33,377 bases of DNA from Bacteroidota bacterium (lineage in GTDB: Bacteria; Bacteroidota; Bacteroidia; Chitinophagales; Chitinophagaceae): positions 1 to 33,377 of the forward strand of contig VBAT01000037.1 in assembly GCA_005884665.1 (NCBI GenBank), in the 5' to 3' direction. Every line of letters starts with the position of its first letter. Positions within the stretch are counted from its first letter, which is position 1. This document shows, piece after piece, positions 1 to 7,631 of the stretch. The notes beneath the pieces are model-generated. The model ran no database searches. It worked only from the letters and a program-made list of their open reading frames with translations, and was not told the DNA's origin. The position numbers and the translations under genes were made by a program.

Positions 1-288
1 GTACATACCGGCACACAGGCACTGTTTTTTAACCTGGGAGAAAAAGAAAGTCAAATCGCTTTTTCACTGATGCAACAACTGAGGAACCAGAATGTCCGCT
101 GCGAACTGTATCACGAAACAGCAAAATTTGATAAGCAGTTCAAATACGCGGAAAAGAAAAACATACCCTATGCCGTCATCATGGGTAGTAAAGAACTGGA
201 AGATAATTCTTGTGTGATCAAAGATCTGCGAACCGGCGAACAACAGACACTACCAGCTGACCGGCTTTTGGGGTTTTCCTTTACCTAA
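1..288 (+). CDS. hisS: Histidine--tRNA ligase, C-terminal part (5' end outside window)
   Basis: The frame is open from base 1 and ends at TAA 286-288; the 95 visible residues are the anticodon-binding domain of a class IIa aminoacyl-tRNA synthetase. The opening VHTGTQALFFNLGE, the middle (LRNQNVRCELYHETAKFDKQ, then KYAEKKNIPYAVIMGSKEL) and the end (VIKDLRTGEQQTLPADRL) follow the alternating beta-alpha layout of the HisRS C-terminal domain, including the stretch that recognises the tRNA-His anticodon. The enzyme charges tRNA-His in the cytoplasm. The catalytic core and its HisRS motifs lie left of the window, so the call rests on this domain alone; ThrRS and ProRS have related domains, but the detailed pattern fits HisRS best. 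A terminator hairpin overlaps the stop codon. Confidence 0.85.
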   Translation, partial: VHTGTQALFFNLGEKESQIAFSLMQQLRNQNVRCELYHETAKFDKQFKYAEKKNIPYAVIMGSKELEDNSCVIKDLRTGEQQTLPADRLLGFSFT

Positions 289-301
289 AACCCCTTTTCT
301 T
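270..301 (+). terminator. Intrinsic terminator overlapping the end of hisS
   Basis: GGGGTTTT (270-277) pairs perfectly with AAAACCCC (287-294) across a 9-nt loop, and TTTTCTT follows. The stop codon of hisS lies in the right half of the hairpin. The stem is 8 bp and the T tract is broken by one C, so strength is moderate. Confidence 0.6.
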
Positions 302-304
302 AAT

Positions 305-312
305 TAGATTTG
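305..312 (+). promoter_or_regulatory. Candidate -7 promoter box (TAGATTTG) for the DUF4836 gene
   Basis: TAGATTTG matches the Bacteroidota -7 consensus TAnnTTTG. It lies directly after the hisS terminator and 43 bases before the next ATG, which would give a 5' UTR of about 35-40 nt. No clear TTTG -33 box is visible at the expected distance. Confidence 0.5.
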
Positions 313-355
313 CCCCTCCAAACCCACTTTAAGAAAAAAAGATAAATAATAACAC

Positions 356-2122
356 ATGAAACAGAGATCATTCCTTGTCCTTTCCGTGGTTGTATTGCTC
401 TTCGCATCATGCAGCAATAAAGGTGGCAAATCCGGATTGTTGGTTCCTAAAGATGCAGCCTTTGTATTGCACATCAACACTGAATCGCTTACTTCCAAGC
501 TTAGCTGGAACGAGATTCAACAAACCAGTTGGTTCAATGCAATTCAGAAAGATGCTGAGTCCAACGACAGCCTCGCCAAAAGATTACTGGCTGACCCTGC
601 CAGTTCTGGCGTTGATACGAAAAAAGATTTTGTCCTGTTTTCAAAAAAACACGCTGGCGGCAGTTATATGGTCTTTGAAGGATTCCTGAACAGCCAGGCG
701 ACTTATGAGCAAACGCTTGCCGAAATGACTAAGAAAAAGCCAAAGGAAATAAAAAAAGCAGGCGATTTCAGTTATATGGTCCCCAATGAAAAAACAGTGG
801 TTGTATGGAACAAATCAAGATTTGCCCTGGTATCGAACTCTAAAACGGGAGGTCTTGCCAGTCGTATGTCAGGTGGCATGAGGCCCAACCTTAATTTATC
901 ATTTGACGATGTAGAATTTAAATCGGATAGCCTCCTCGTATTCGGCCAACAGGCACTGATACTGGAAGGAGACAATCTGGAAAATGACAGTCGCTTTGCT
1001 GATCTGGTAAACGACGGAAGGGATGTGCATATATGGTTCAATACCGGCCTGTTTTATTCCGGCATGAACATGCTGAAAGAAAAATTCCCGATGGCAAACT
1101 TTGATACACTACTGAAAGGCAATGTAAGCGCCATGTCGCTAAGTTTTGAGAACGGGAAGATCACGGCAAAGACAAAGCAATACTTTAATGAGGGGATGAG
1201 CAAAGTGCTTGCCGCTAACCGGCCGAAAAATATCAGCGCCGATATGATTAACCGCCTTCCTTCTTCCGATGTAGTGGCCGTATTTGCCTCCAATTTTGCG
1301 CCCGAAAACATAATAGGAATGTTGAAACTACTGGGCGTAGATGTGATGGCAAATGCATTCCTGGTTTCCAAATTCAATCTTAGCATTGACGAAATAGTTG
1401 GTGCTTCAAATGGCGGGATATTGCTTGCCGTAAGCGATCCCCAATTGAAGACGGACACGATGAACTATAAGGGCACAATGCGGGTTGTTCCTTCTATGCC
1501 GTCCGCGAACATACTGTTTGCCACTTCAGTAAAGAACAGGGCTTCATTTGAAAAAATGGTCGGCCTGCTGGGCCAGGTCCGGAAACAAATGATGGGTGGA
1601 GCGGATGTCGAAGGTGGCAAAACAGGTATGCCAGGAAAAATACCCGGTATGCCGTTCCTGTCCGGCATAAATTACAAACTGGAAAACGACTGGTTCATTG
1701 TCACCAACAACCAAGGATATACCGATAAATTCGTGGCAGGTGGTAAGAGCAATCTTCCCTTTGCAAGCAAGATCATCGGTCATCCTATGGGCGTTTATGT
1801 CGATCTACAGAGGATTATCGGGTTCTTTGGAACGATGTCGATGGCTAAAGACAGCAGTTCTGCCGAGATGACCCAACTGGCCTTGAACACCTGGGAGAAT
1901 ATTACTGCAACAGGCGGCGATTTTAATGGTAAGTATTCAGAAAGCGAGTTTGAGGTCAACCTGGTTGATAAGAATACGAACAGCCTAAAACAGCTCAGCC
2001 AGTTTATTGACAAAGCGTCGGCCTATAACAAAAAGAAGAAGGAGGAACAAATGAGATGGCACAATTCAATGAATCAAGCCATGCCCGATTCAGTGGCAAT
2101 GGCTCCCGGATACGGTAAATAA
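356..2122 (+). CDS. DUF4836 family lipoprotein
   Basis: A 588-aa protein with a lipoprotein signal: MKQRSFLVLSVV, a hydrophobic core, then the lipobox FASC with Cys about residue 19, followed by SNKGGKSG. After cleavage it would be lipid-anchored in the periplasm or outer membrane. The mature start (GLLVPKDAAFVLHINTESL) and the repeated beta-strand pattern with phrases such as VVAVFASNFAPENI and VYVDLQRIIGFFG match DUF4836, a Bacteroidota family of unknown function. A glycine/methionine-rich stretch (about residues 415-440, MMGGADVEGGKTGMPGKIPGMP) looks like a flexible loop. The C-terminal 40 residues are charged and Met-rich. A candidate promoter (305-312) precedes it and a hairpin follows, so it may be a single-gene unit. 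Function unknown. Confidence 0.8.
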   Translation: MKQRSFLVLSVVVLLFASCSNKGGKSGLLVPKDAAFVLHINTESLTSKLSWNEIQQTSWFNAIQKDAESNDSLAKRLLADPASSGVDTKKDFVLFSKKHAGGSYMVFEGFLNSQATYEQTLAEMTKKKPKEIKKAGDFSYMVPNEKTVVVWNKSRFALVSNSKTGGLASRMSGGMRPNLNLSFDDVEFKSDSLLVFGQQALILEGDNLENDSRFADLVNDGRDVHIWFNTGLFYSGMNMLKEKFPMANFDTLLKGNVSAMSLSFENGKITAKTKQYFNEGMSKVLAANRPKNISADMINRLPSSDVVAVFASNFAPENIIGMLKLLGVDVMANAFLVSKFNLSIDEIVGASNGGILLAVSDPQLKTDTMNYKGTMRVVPSMPSANILFATSVKNRASFEKMVGLLGQVRKQMMGGADVEGGKTGMPGKIPGMPFLSGINYKLENDWFIVTNNQGYTDKFVAGGKSNLPFASKIIGHPMGVYVDLQRIIGFFGTMSMAKDSSSAEMTQLALNTWENITATGGDFNGKYSESEFEVNLVDKNTNSLKQLSQFIDKASAYNKKKKEEQMRWHNSMNQAMPDSVAMAPGYGK

Positions 2123-2134
2123 TTCCATTGCGTA

Positions 2135-2171
2135 GCTATAGCCCATAGATAATAATGGGCTGTAGCGTTTT
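2135..2171 (+). terminator. Hairpin terminator after the DUF4836 gene
   Basis: GCTATAGCCCAT (2135-2146) pairs with ATGGGCTGTAGC (2155-2166), 12 bp with one G:U, across an 8-nt AT-rich loop, followed by G and TTTT. The T tract is short, so termination may be partial and let transcription into the ABC genes, which have no obvious promoter of their own. Confidence 0.55.
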
Positions 2172-2183
2172 AAAGGATAGGAA

Positions 2184-2825
2184 ATGCAGTTAGTCGTCAG
2201 CCAGCTTTTACCCGCATATTTCGATGAATCGGTCACGCAAGTTTCAGAGATCTGGGGTAAGGAATGGGCAGTTGAGAAAAATGACCTTATTAAAATAGTT
2301 GCTCCTTCCGGCAGCGGCAAATCTTCCCTCATCAACTTTCTGTATGGCTTGCGAACGGATTATACCGGCATGATCTCCTATTCGGGTAAAGACCTGAGCC
2401 ATTTTTCTCCCGAACAACTGGCAGGCTACCGCAAAGATCATATCAGCATTGTTTTCCAGGATATGCGTTTGTTTGCCGATGAGACCGCGGCACTAAACCT
2501 GGAAATAAAAAGGCAGTTGAACCCTTATCATCCTCCTGAAAAGATAAAAGAGATGGCGGAGCGGCTGGGAATCGACAGCAGGCTTTCCTTTAAATGCAGT
2601 ACCTGTTCATACGGGGAACAACAGCGTATTGCCATCATTCGTTCCCTGCTCCAACCCTTTGATATTTTGTTGCTGGATGAACCTTTCAGCCATTTGGACA
2701 ATAACAATTCGGAAAAAGCAATGCAATTGATACTGGAAGAGACCAGGGCCAGGAATGCGTCGATCATTTATGCTGACCTGGAACGATCCGAAATTTTTCC
2801 TTATACCAGAATCTATCATTTATAA
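2184..2825 (+). CDS. ABC transporter ATP-binding protein, FtsE/LolD-like with atypical motifs
   Basis: A 213-aa cytoplasmic ATPase. Visible motifs: Walker A APSGSGKSS (residues 40-48), Q-loop VFQD (90-93), signature SYGEQQR (142-148, replacing LSGGQQR), and Walker B ILLLDEP with the catalytic Glu (161-167). The switch (H-loop) His expected after the D-loop is missing: the segment reads SIIYADLERSE (193-203) where relatives have a T-H-D/E motif. The Walker A begins with Ala instead of Gly. Size and layout match the small ATPases that drive FtsX/MacB-type permeases, and such a permease starts 9 bp downstream. Such pairs usually act mechanically on envelope substrates rather than as classic importers. 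The missing switch His suggests slow or altered hydrolysis. Substrate unknown. Confidence 0.8.
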   Translation: MQLVVSQLLPAYFDESVTQVSEIWGKEWAVEKNDLIKIVAPSGSGKSSLINFLYGLRTDYTGMISYSGKDLSHFSPEQLAGYRKDHISIVFQDMRLFADETAALNLEIKRQLNPYHPPEKIKEMAERLGIDSRLSFKCSTCSYGEQQRIAIIRSLLQPFDILLLDEPFSHLDNNNSEKAMQLILEETRARNASIIYADLERSEIFPYTRIYHL

Positions 2826-2834
2826 AAATTACCG

Positions 2835-4028
2835 TTGGCTTTATCATTTAAACCCATACGACCATTGCTAGAGACCGGCACCAGCGCCGCTTCAAAATGG
2901 TTTTCGTATATAGGTTTGTGCCTGGGGGTATTGCTATTGTTGTGTTCGATACAGATGTATATCAATATCCGGCAGATGGTGGTCGAAGGCAATATGCGCA
3001 AGAATGGTTTTGACTATGTACCAATCGCCAAGAATATCACAACGGAAGCGTTAAAAAACCCGGAAAAAACCTTGTTTACCCAACCGGAAGTTGATGAACT
3101 GAAAACGCAGCCTTTTATCCAGGATGCCGCTCCGCTTATCGCTAACCAGTTCCGCATTCAGCTTAGCGCTGGAAGCCTTCTTTCATTTGAAACAGATTTT
3201 TTTATTGAAAGCCTGAAAGAAGATTTTATCGATACGGTACCTCCTACCTTCAAATGGCAGGAAGGACAGGAAACAATTCCCATTATTTTTTCATCCGATT
3301 TCTTTGAAATATATACTGTTTTCTCTGCCGGGCAAAAGCTACCTAAGATCCCAAGAGATGCTGCTGTCGGTTTTAGTTTCATAGTTAACTGTTACGGGAA
3401 TGGCCGTCAACAACAATTCATTGGCAAGATCGTGGCACTAAGCGATCGTGTCAATTCTGTGCTGGTACCTGAATCTTTTTTGAGCTGGGCGAATCAGACC
3501 TTTGATCAACAAAAACCTCTCGGGGCCTCACGTGTTTTTATCAAGACCAAAGATGCTAATGATCCTCATTTGCTTTCCTTCCTTGATTCGAAGCATTATG
3601 TTATCAATAAAGAACAAACCATTCTTGGCCGGAACAAAATGCTTCTACAAGGCATTGTAACCGGCATGGGTATATTCGGCTTAATAGTCGTGGTATTGGC
3701 GTTGATGCTTTTTTCTTTTTACCTGCAACTGATCATAGCAAGAAGTAAAGACAATCTGAAATTGCTTCTCACCTTAGGGTATTCGCCGTCGTGGATGAGT
3801 AAAAAAGTTTCTAATCGATTTTTACCGGTTTACATTTTTGTAGTACTGGTCGCTTTGTTATTGACGCAGGCCATACAATGGCTGTTTTATCACTATATCA
3901 TGCAGGATAAACCCCAGCTTTCGCCATTTGTTCATTGGGCTGTTGGAGCAACCGCTTTGGCATTGATCCTTCTTTCACTGTTTACCAATTACAGGATGGT
4001 AAAAAATCAACTATATAAATTGAATTAG
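2835..4028 (+). CDS. FtsX-like permease subunit
   Basis: A 397-aa inner-membrane protein starting at TTG (2835); the only room upstream is the 9 bp after the ATPase stop, in the same frame, so this start is nearly forced. One membrane helix near the N-terminus (residues 23-45) is followed by a large extracytoplasmic domain (about 46-275) and three helices (about 280-305, 332-355, 365-385). This is the FtsX/MacB topology. The cytoplasmic link ARSKDNLKLLLTLGYSPSWMSKKV between helices 2 and 3 is the expected coupling region contacting the ATPase. Gene order, spacing and strand make it the partner of the preceding ATPase. It ends 14 bp before the convergent thiolase. The identity of the envelope substrate is not visible. 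Confidence 0.75.
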   Translation: MALSFKPIRPLLETGTSAASKWFSYIGLCLGVLLLLCSIQMYINIRQMVVEGNMRKNGFDYVPIAKNITTEALKNPEKTLFTQPEVDELKTQPFIQDAAPLIANQFRIQLSAGSLLSFETDFFIESLKEDFIDTVPPTFKWQEGQETIPIIFSSDFFEIYTVFSAGQKLPKIPRDAAVGFSFIVNCYGNGRQQQFIGKIVALSDRVNSVLVPESFLSWANQTFDQQKPLGASRVFIKTKDANDPHLLSFLDSKHYVINKEQTILGRNKMLLQGIVTGMGIFGLIVVVLALMLFSFYLQLIIARSKDNLKLLLTLGYSPSWMSKKVSNRFLPVYIFVVLVALLLTQAIQWLFYHYIMQDKPQLSPFVHWAVGATALALILLSLFTNYRMVKNQLYKLN

Positions 4029-4042
4029 CGCAAAGCTGCATT

Positions 4043-5239
4043 TTAAAGCCCTTCATAGATCACAGCCGCTCCCTGTCCCACACCGATACACATCGTAGCA
4101 AGGCCATACTTCGCGTTTCTTCTTTTCATTTCATGCAATAGAGTAGCTGAGATACGCGTGCCGCTACAACCCAATGGGTGGCCGATGGCAATGGCTCCGC
4201 CATTTACATTTACCTTATTAATATCGAGAGTAAGATCGCGAATGCAGGCTATCGACTGCGAGGCAAATGCTTCATTTAGTTCAACGAGGTCGAGCTGTTC
4301 AATTTTCAGGCCCGCTCTTTCGAGCGCTTTTTTTGTCGCGGGTACGGGACCGATGCCCATAATGGAAGGATCTACCCCGGCAACTGCCATGGAAATAACT
4401 TTAGCCATTGGTTTTAGATCGTATTTTTTTACCGCTTCTTCGCTGCCCAATAACATGGCTGCGGCTCCATCATTGATACCGGAAGAATTGCCTGCTGTAA
4501 CCGTTCCATCTTTGGCAAATACCGGTTTCAACGCAGCCAGCTTATCCAGTGAGCTTTGCCTGGGATGTTCATCGGCTTCAAATAAAGCATCCTTTTCTTG
4601 TTGAGGAATAAATACCGGCGCTATTTCGTTGATCCATTTACCTGCGGCATGTGCTTCAAAATATTTCTGCTGGGATGACATGGCGAATGTATCCTGTTCG
4701 GTGCGGGAGATATTCCATTGCCGGGCTACATTTTCAGCCGTCTCGCCCATGCTGTAAGGATGGTACATTTCAGCCAGTTTCTTATTTGTAAAGCGCCATC
4801 CCAGTGTTGTATCATATATTTCTGTATTTCGCTGGAACGCCGCATTTGCCTTTGCCATAACGAATGGAGCCCTGGTCATGCTCTCTGATCCACCGGCGAT
4901 GATCAATTCAGCATCGCCACACATGATCTGCCGGGCGGCGTCCATTATTGCCTGTAACCCGGAAGCGCAAAGGCGATTGACGGTATTTCCTGCAACGGTA
5001 ACCGGCAAACCTGCCAGCAGGGCGGCCATCCTGGCTACGTTCCTGTTGTCTTCGCCCGATTGATTGGCAGCGCCTGCAATTACATCTTCGATCCGGTTAA
5101 CATCGATCGAGGGATTCCTTTCCAGTAATGATTTAATGACATGGGCCAACAGATCATCCGGGCGAAATGACGATAATTTACCGCCGTATTTTCCAACGGG
5201 TGTGCGAACAACATCTATGACGTAAGCTGTTTTCATCAA
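4043..5239 (-). CDS. Acetyl-CoA C-acyltransferase (thiolase), PcaF/PaaJ-like
   Basis: A 398-aa cytosolic thiolase of normal length. The nucleophilic Cys is C91 (NTVNRLCASGLQA), the catalytic His is H354 (AIAIGHPLGCSG) and the second Cys is C384 (TMCIGVGQG). It cleaves 3-oxoacyl-CoA with CoA to acetyl-CoA and a shortened acyl-CoA, or runs in reverse. The run SGEDNRNVARMAALLAGLP and the phrase RAPFVMAKA ... TTLGWRF resemble 3-oxoadipyl-CoA/phenylacetate-pathway thiolases (PcaF, PaaJ) more than FadA, but no aromatic or beta-oxidation partner is nearby, so substrate is open. The start has two adjacent ATGs (5237-5239 and 5234-5236). A palindrome upstream (5281-5300) may be its operator. Confidence 0.85.
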   Translation of the reverse strand: MMKTAYVIDVVRTPVGKYGGKLSSFRPDDLLAHVIKSLLERNPSIDVNRIEDVIAGAANQSGEDNRNVARMAALLAGLPVTVAGNTVNRLCASGLQAIMDAARQIMCGDAELIIAGGSESMTRAPFVMAKANAAFQRNTEIYDTTLGWRFTNKKLAEMYHPYSMGETAENVARQWNISRTEQDTFAMSSQQKYFEAHAAGKWINEIAPVFIPQQEKDALFEADEHPRQSSLDKLAALKPVFAKDGTVTAGNSSGINDGAAAMLLGSEEAVKKYDLKPMAKVISMAVAGVDPSIMGIGPVPATKKALERAGLKIEQLDLVELNEAFASQSIACIRDLTLDINKVNVNGGAIAIGHPLGCSGTRISATLLHEMKRRNAKYGLATMCIGVGQGAAVIYEGL

Positions 5240-5280
5240 AATTTATTTCGGGTGCAAAGATCGAGAATTCATTCTATGGT

Positions 5281-5300
5281 TTAATCGTTTAAACGTTTAA
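5281..5300. promoter_or_regulatory. Palindrome upstream of the thiolase gene, candidate operator
   Basis: TTAATCGTTTAAACGTTTAA is self-complementary except for one mismatched pair (18 of 20 positions), with a perfect CGTTTAAACG core at 5286-5295. It lies 42 bp upstream of the thiolase start in the divergent region shared with rlmN. Position and symmetry fit a repressor site, for example of a TetR-family regulator of acyl-CoA metabolism, but no regulator is encoded nearby. Confidence 0.35.
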
Positions 5301-5373
5301 TGTTTACCGGTTCATAAATCCCGTTGGGTCGAAGACAAAGCAAAGAATTACCTGGAAGTCTTAAGCCCTTAAA

Positions 5374-5393
5374 CCTGCCTAGCGGCAGGCAGG
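5374..5393. repeat. Short GC-rich palindromic repeat (copy 1)
   Basis: CCTGCCTAGCGGCAGGCAGG has perfect 7-bp arms (CCTGCCT/AGGCAGG) around a 6-nt centre. Its reverse complement is nearly the same as the element at 7344-7363. Both are intergenic and much richer in GC than their surroundings, as expected for a dispersed REP-like element. Confidence 0.6.
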
Positions 5394-5412
5394 CCGTTAA
5401 ACGCATACTAAC

Positions 5413-5420
5413 TATCTTTG
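5413..5420 (+). promoter_or_regulatory. -7 promoter box (TATCTTTG) immediately before rlmN
   Basis: TATCTTTG fits the TAnnTTTG consensus and ends 4 bases before the ATG at 5425. A start site about 7 nt after the box would fall at or within the first codons, so the transcript would be leaderless, or translation would start at the later ATG at 5458. Confidence 0.5.
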
Positions 5421-5424
5421 CACT

Positions 5425-6477
5425 ATGACAAAAACTAAGCAAAGGAACATACGGTACATGACTTTGCCTGATTTAGAACAATATTTTGAAGATCTGGGTG
5501 AAAAGAAATTCAGGGCAAAGCAGGTGTATGAATGGATATGGCAAAAAAAGGCCATGAGCTTTGCTGATATGACCAACCTGAGCAAGGAGTTGCGACAAAA
5601 ATTGGGGGAAGAATTTACTTTACCGGCCTTAACGATCGATGCCACCCAATACAGCGCCGACGGAACGGTAAAAAACCGTTTCAAGACCTGGGACGGTCAT
5701 TTGGTCGAAGGCGTATTGATTCCCACCGAATCGCGAAATACCGCCTGCGTCTCCTCGCAGATCGGTTGCTCGTTAAGCTGCAAGTTTTGTGCGACCGGCT
5801 ATATTGACAGAAAAAGAAACCTTGATTTTGATGAAATATATGACGAGGTGGTGTTGATCAACCAGCAATGTGAAAAAACCTATGGCAAAAAACTCAGCAA
5901 CATTGTTTTTATGGGCATGGGTGAGCCTCTTTTGAATTATAAAAATGTCCTGAAAGCAATCGAAAGGATCACATCGCCCGATGGACTTGCAATGAGCCCG
6001 AGAAGGATCACTGTTTCAACAGCGGGGGTAGCCAAGCAAATAAAGCAACTGGGTGATGATAAAGTAAAGTTCAAGCTCGCCCTTTCACTGCATGCTGCCA
6101 ATGATGCCAAGCGCCACGAGATCATGCCCATCAATGATTCGAATAATATCCAGTCGTTGATCGAGGCTTTAAACTATTTCTATAAAGAAACGAAGAGCGA
6201 GATCACGTTCGAATATATTCTTTTCAAAAATTTCAATGACTCTTTGAAGGATGCCGATGAATTAATTAAGGTCTATCGCCAGGTGCCTGCCGACCTGATC
6301 AATATTATTGAATACAACCCGATAGATTTCGCCCGGTTTGAAAAACCCGACGAAGAAAAGGTGGAAGCTTTTATCAGCTATCTTGGCAAACACAGGGTAA
6401 ATGCCCGGCTTCGCCGTAGCCGCGGAAAAGATATCGATGCTGCCTGCGGACAACTAGCCAACAAGGACAACCATTAA
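5425..6477 (+). CDS. rlmN: Dual-specificity 23S rRNA/tRNA adenine-C2 methyltransferase RlmN
   Basis: A 350-aa radical-SAM enzyme that methylates C2 of A2503 in 23S rRNA and A37 in some tRNAs. The [4Fe-4S] cluster ligands are C115, C119 and C122 (GCSLSCKFCATG, the Cx3Cx2C motif). The two catalytic cysteines are also present: C108 (ACVSSQIGC) and C341 (DIDAACGQLA), equivalent to C118 and C355 of the E. coli enzyme. GMGEPLLN is the SAM-binding GGE-like motif. The N-terminus (RNIRYMTLPDLEQYF) matches the usual HhH-like accessory domain, which supports the start at 5425, although ATG 5458 would keep most of it. It is monocistronic, with a candidate promoter at 5413-5420. Confidence 0.93.
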   Translation: MTKTKQRNIRYMTLPDLEQYFEDLGEKKFRAKQVYEWIWQKKAMSFADMTNLSKELRQKLGEEFTLPALTIDATQYSADGTVKNRFKTWDGHLVEGVLIPTESRNTACVSSQIGCSLSCKFCATGYIDRKRNLDFDEIYDEVVLINQQCEKTYGKKLSNIVFMGMGEPLLNYKNVLKAIERITSPDGLAMSPRRITVSTAGVAKQIKQLGDDKVKFKLALSLHAANDAKRHEIMPINDSNNIQSLIEALNYFYKETKSEITFEYILFKNFNDSLKDADELIKVYRQVPADLINIIEYNPIDFARFEKPDEEKVEAFISYLGKHRVNARLRRSRGKDIDAACGQLANKDNH

Positions 6478-6502
6478 AATACCATCGATCTTTCGCAGCC
6501 GG

Positions 6503-7135
6503 CTATTTGGTTGTGACAAAACCATTCAGCAGATCTTCTGCGTCTGCTTTAAAGCCGTTAAGCAGTTTCTGTGCAGTATAGGTGATGACCTGAACTGTAC
6601 CATTTTCATTGGAATAATAATAGCCGTAATACGCAAACTTTATTCCCTGCGTAGTGCCATTGATCTGTAAAAAGAGTATCTTTTTGTCATTGACAGTCCG
6701 ATATTCCTGCTTGACAATCTCTGCATCGCTTGCAGCACTCCTGGCATTTTCCAGCGCAACAGCTTTCAGCGTTTCGAGTGGCACCTCAATCTTTTCAGTA
6801 ATTATCATGGCATAAAGATCCTTGCCTTTCAATTGTAGCTGGTACTCGGCGGCTTCATTAATTTCTGCCTTTTTAAAGGACCATTTTTTGGAATCGATCC
6901 AAATACCGGCGTCGGTGTTTGCACTTTTGAGAAGAAAGGTAGCGTTGTCGCTTTTCTTAAATGGCTTTGGGTTTACCGATATTTCCGATTTTGTCCTTGA
7001 GGAGTCATTTGAATATTTCCAGGTGCCGTCTTCGTACAGGATGACCTCGTCACCCGTCTCAGTAACGGCTTTTTTCTGGGAAAAGGATGCGATCGCGAAA
7101 AGTAATGAAAGGAGCAGGAAAAGGTTCTTTTTCAT
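6503..7135 (-). CDS. Exported hypothetical protein
   Basis: A 210-aa protein with a signal peptide (MKKNLFLLLSLLFAIASFSQ, 20 residues). The ATG at 7135 is chosen because a longer frame would put 18 unrelated residues before the signal. The mature protein starts with KKAVTETGDEVILYEDGTWKY, a short module (G-D-E-V-x-L-x-x-D-G-T-W-x-Y) common at the start of Bacteroidota exported proteins of unknown function. The rest alternates strands and helices, with ENGTVQVITYTAQKLLNGF near the C-terminus, which suggests a compact globular periplasmic domain. No catalytic motif is recognised. It is convergent with rlmN (25 bp apart) and stands alone. Confidence 0.6.
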   Translation of the reverse strand: MKKNLFLLLSLLFAIASFSQKKAVTETGDEVILYEDGTWKYSNDSSRTKSEISVNPKPFKKSDNATFLLKSANTDAGIWIDSKKWSFKKAEINEAAEYQLQLKGKDLYAMIITEKIEVPLETLKAVALENARSAASDAEIVKQEYRTVNDKKILFLQINGTTQGIKFAYYGYYYSNENGTVQVITYTAQKLLNGFKADAEDLLNGFVTTK

Positions 7136-7343
7136 ATAATTTTCTGGTTGGTGGCGGCCGAAAATAATCATTTTATAAAATGTTTTCAAGGCGCGAGGGG
7201 GAAAGTTTCAATTCTTGAAATCTATCGTTCCGGTAGATAAAATTTTATGTGTTTTATACTATGTTTCGTTTTTATATGTGTTCTAAAATACAACTGGGAT
7301 CCTACCGGTTTTGGGTATGTCCGATTTTGAATTTGCCCACAGA

Positions 7344-7363
7344 CCTGCCTGCCGGCGGGCAGG
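7344..7363. repeat. Short GC-rich palindromic repeat (copy 2)
   Basis: CCTGCCTGCCGGCGGGCAGG is a near-perfect palindrome centred on CCGG; the one mismatched pair can form G:U in RNA. It differs at only a few positions from the inverse of the element at 5374-5393, so the two are copies of one family. Confidence 0.6.
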
Positions 7364-7383
7364 GAACCTAGGAGAAAACCGGA

Positions 7384-7494
7384 GGACCACAGAGAAGAAA
7401 ACGTCCGTGGCTCTCTTCTGCTGCCTTGATGTAGCCATGACGAAGTACGGTAGCCAGGGCAGGGTTTGTTTTTCTTCTTTGGCTCCTCTGTGGC
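7384..7494. repeat. Imperfect long inverted repeat
   Basis: GGACCACAGAGAAGAAAA (7384-7401) is mirrored, with a small insertion, by a segment at about 7468-7494 whose complement begins GGCCACAGAGGAGCC and continues AAAGAAGAAAAA. The 66-bp centre contains GTAGCC and GGTAGCC. The RNA could fold into one long stem. The CCACAGAG-type wording is typical of degenerate dispersed repeats in environmental genomes. No transposase is present. Confidence 0.4.
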
Positions 7495-7552
7495 CATTGT
7501 GATTTTTCAAACAGGGACATTACCCGGTTTTGAGCATCTACGAAAGTTTTCA

Positions 7553-7560
7553 TACTTTTG
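7553..7560 (+). promoter_or_regulatory. -7 promoter box (TACTTTTG)
   Basis: TACTTTTG matches TAnnTTTG and lies 71 bp upstream of the ATG at 7632, giving a leader of about 65 nt. No -33 box stands out. Confidence 0.45.
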
Positions 7561-7631
7561 ATTAAACCCTTCAGCTAAATCCAGGTCTGACTGACGTTTT
7601 ATTGAATCTTTTAAATAAACTATTAATAGCC

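Larger units (their letters stand above)
7136..7631. other. 496-bp intergenic region rich in repeats
   Basis: No coding region with homolog-like features was seen. The region holds a GC-rich palindrome (7344-7363), a pair of inverted segments (7384-7494) and a -7 box (7553-7560) serving the next gene. Open frames here read through the repeats and have no family features. Confidence 0.6.

Noticed and set aside
4158..4604. Plus-strand open frame of 148 codons
   Set aside because: Antisense to the thiolase; its composition mirrors the reverse complement of conserved motifs.
7222..7510. Open frames in the intergenic repeat region
   Set aside because: They read through palindromes and low-complexity repeats, and no signal, domain or start context supports them.
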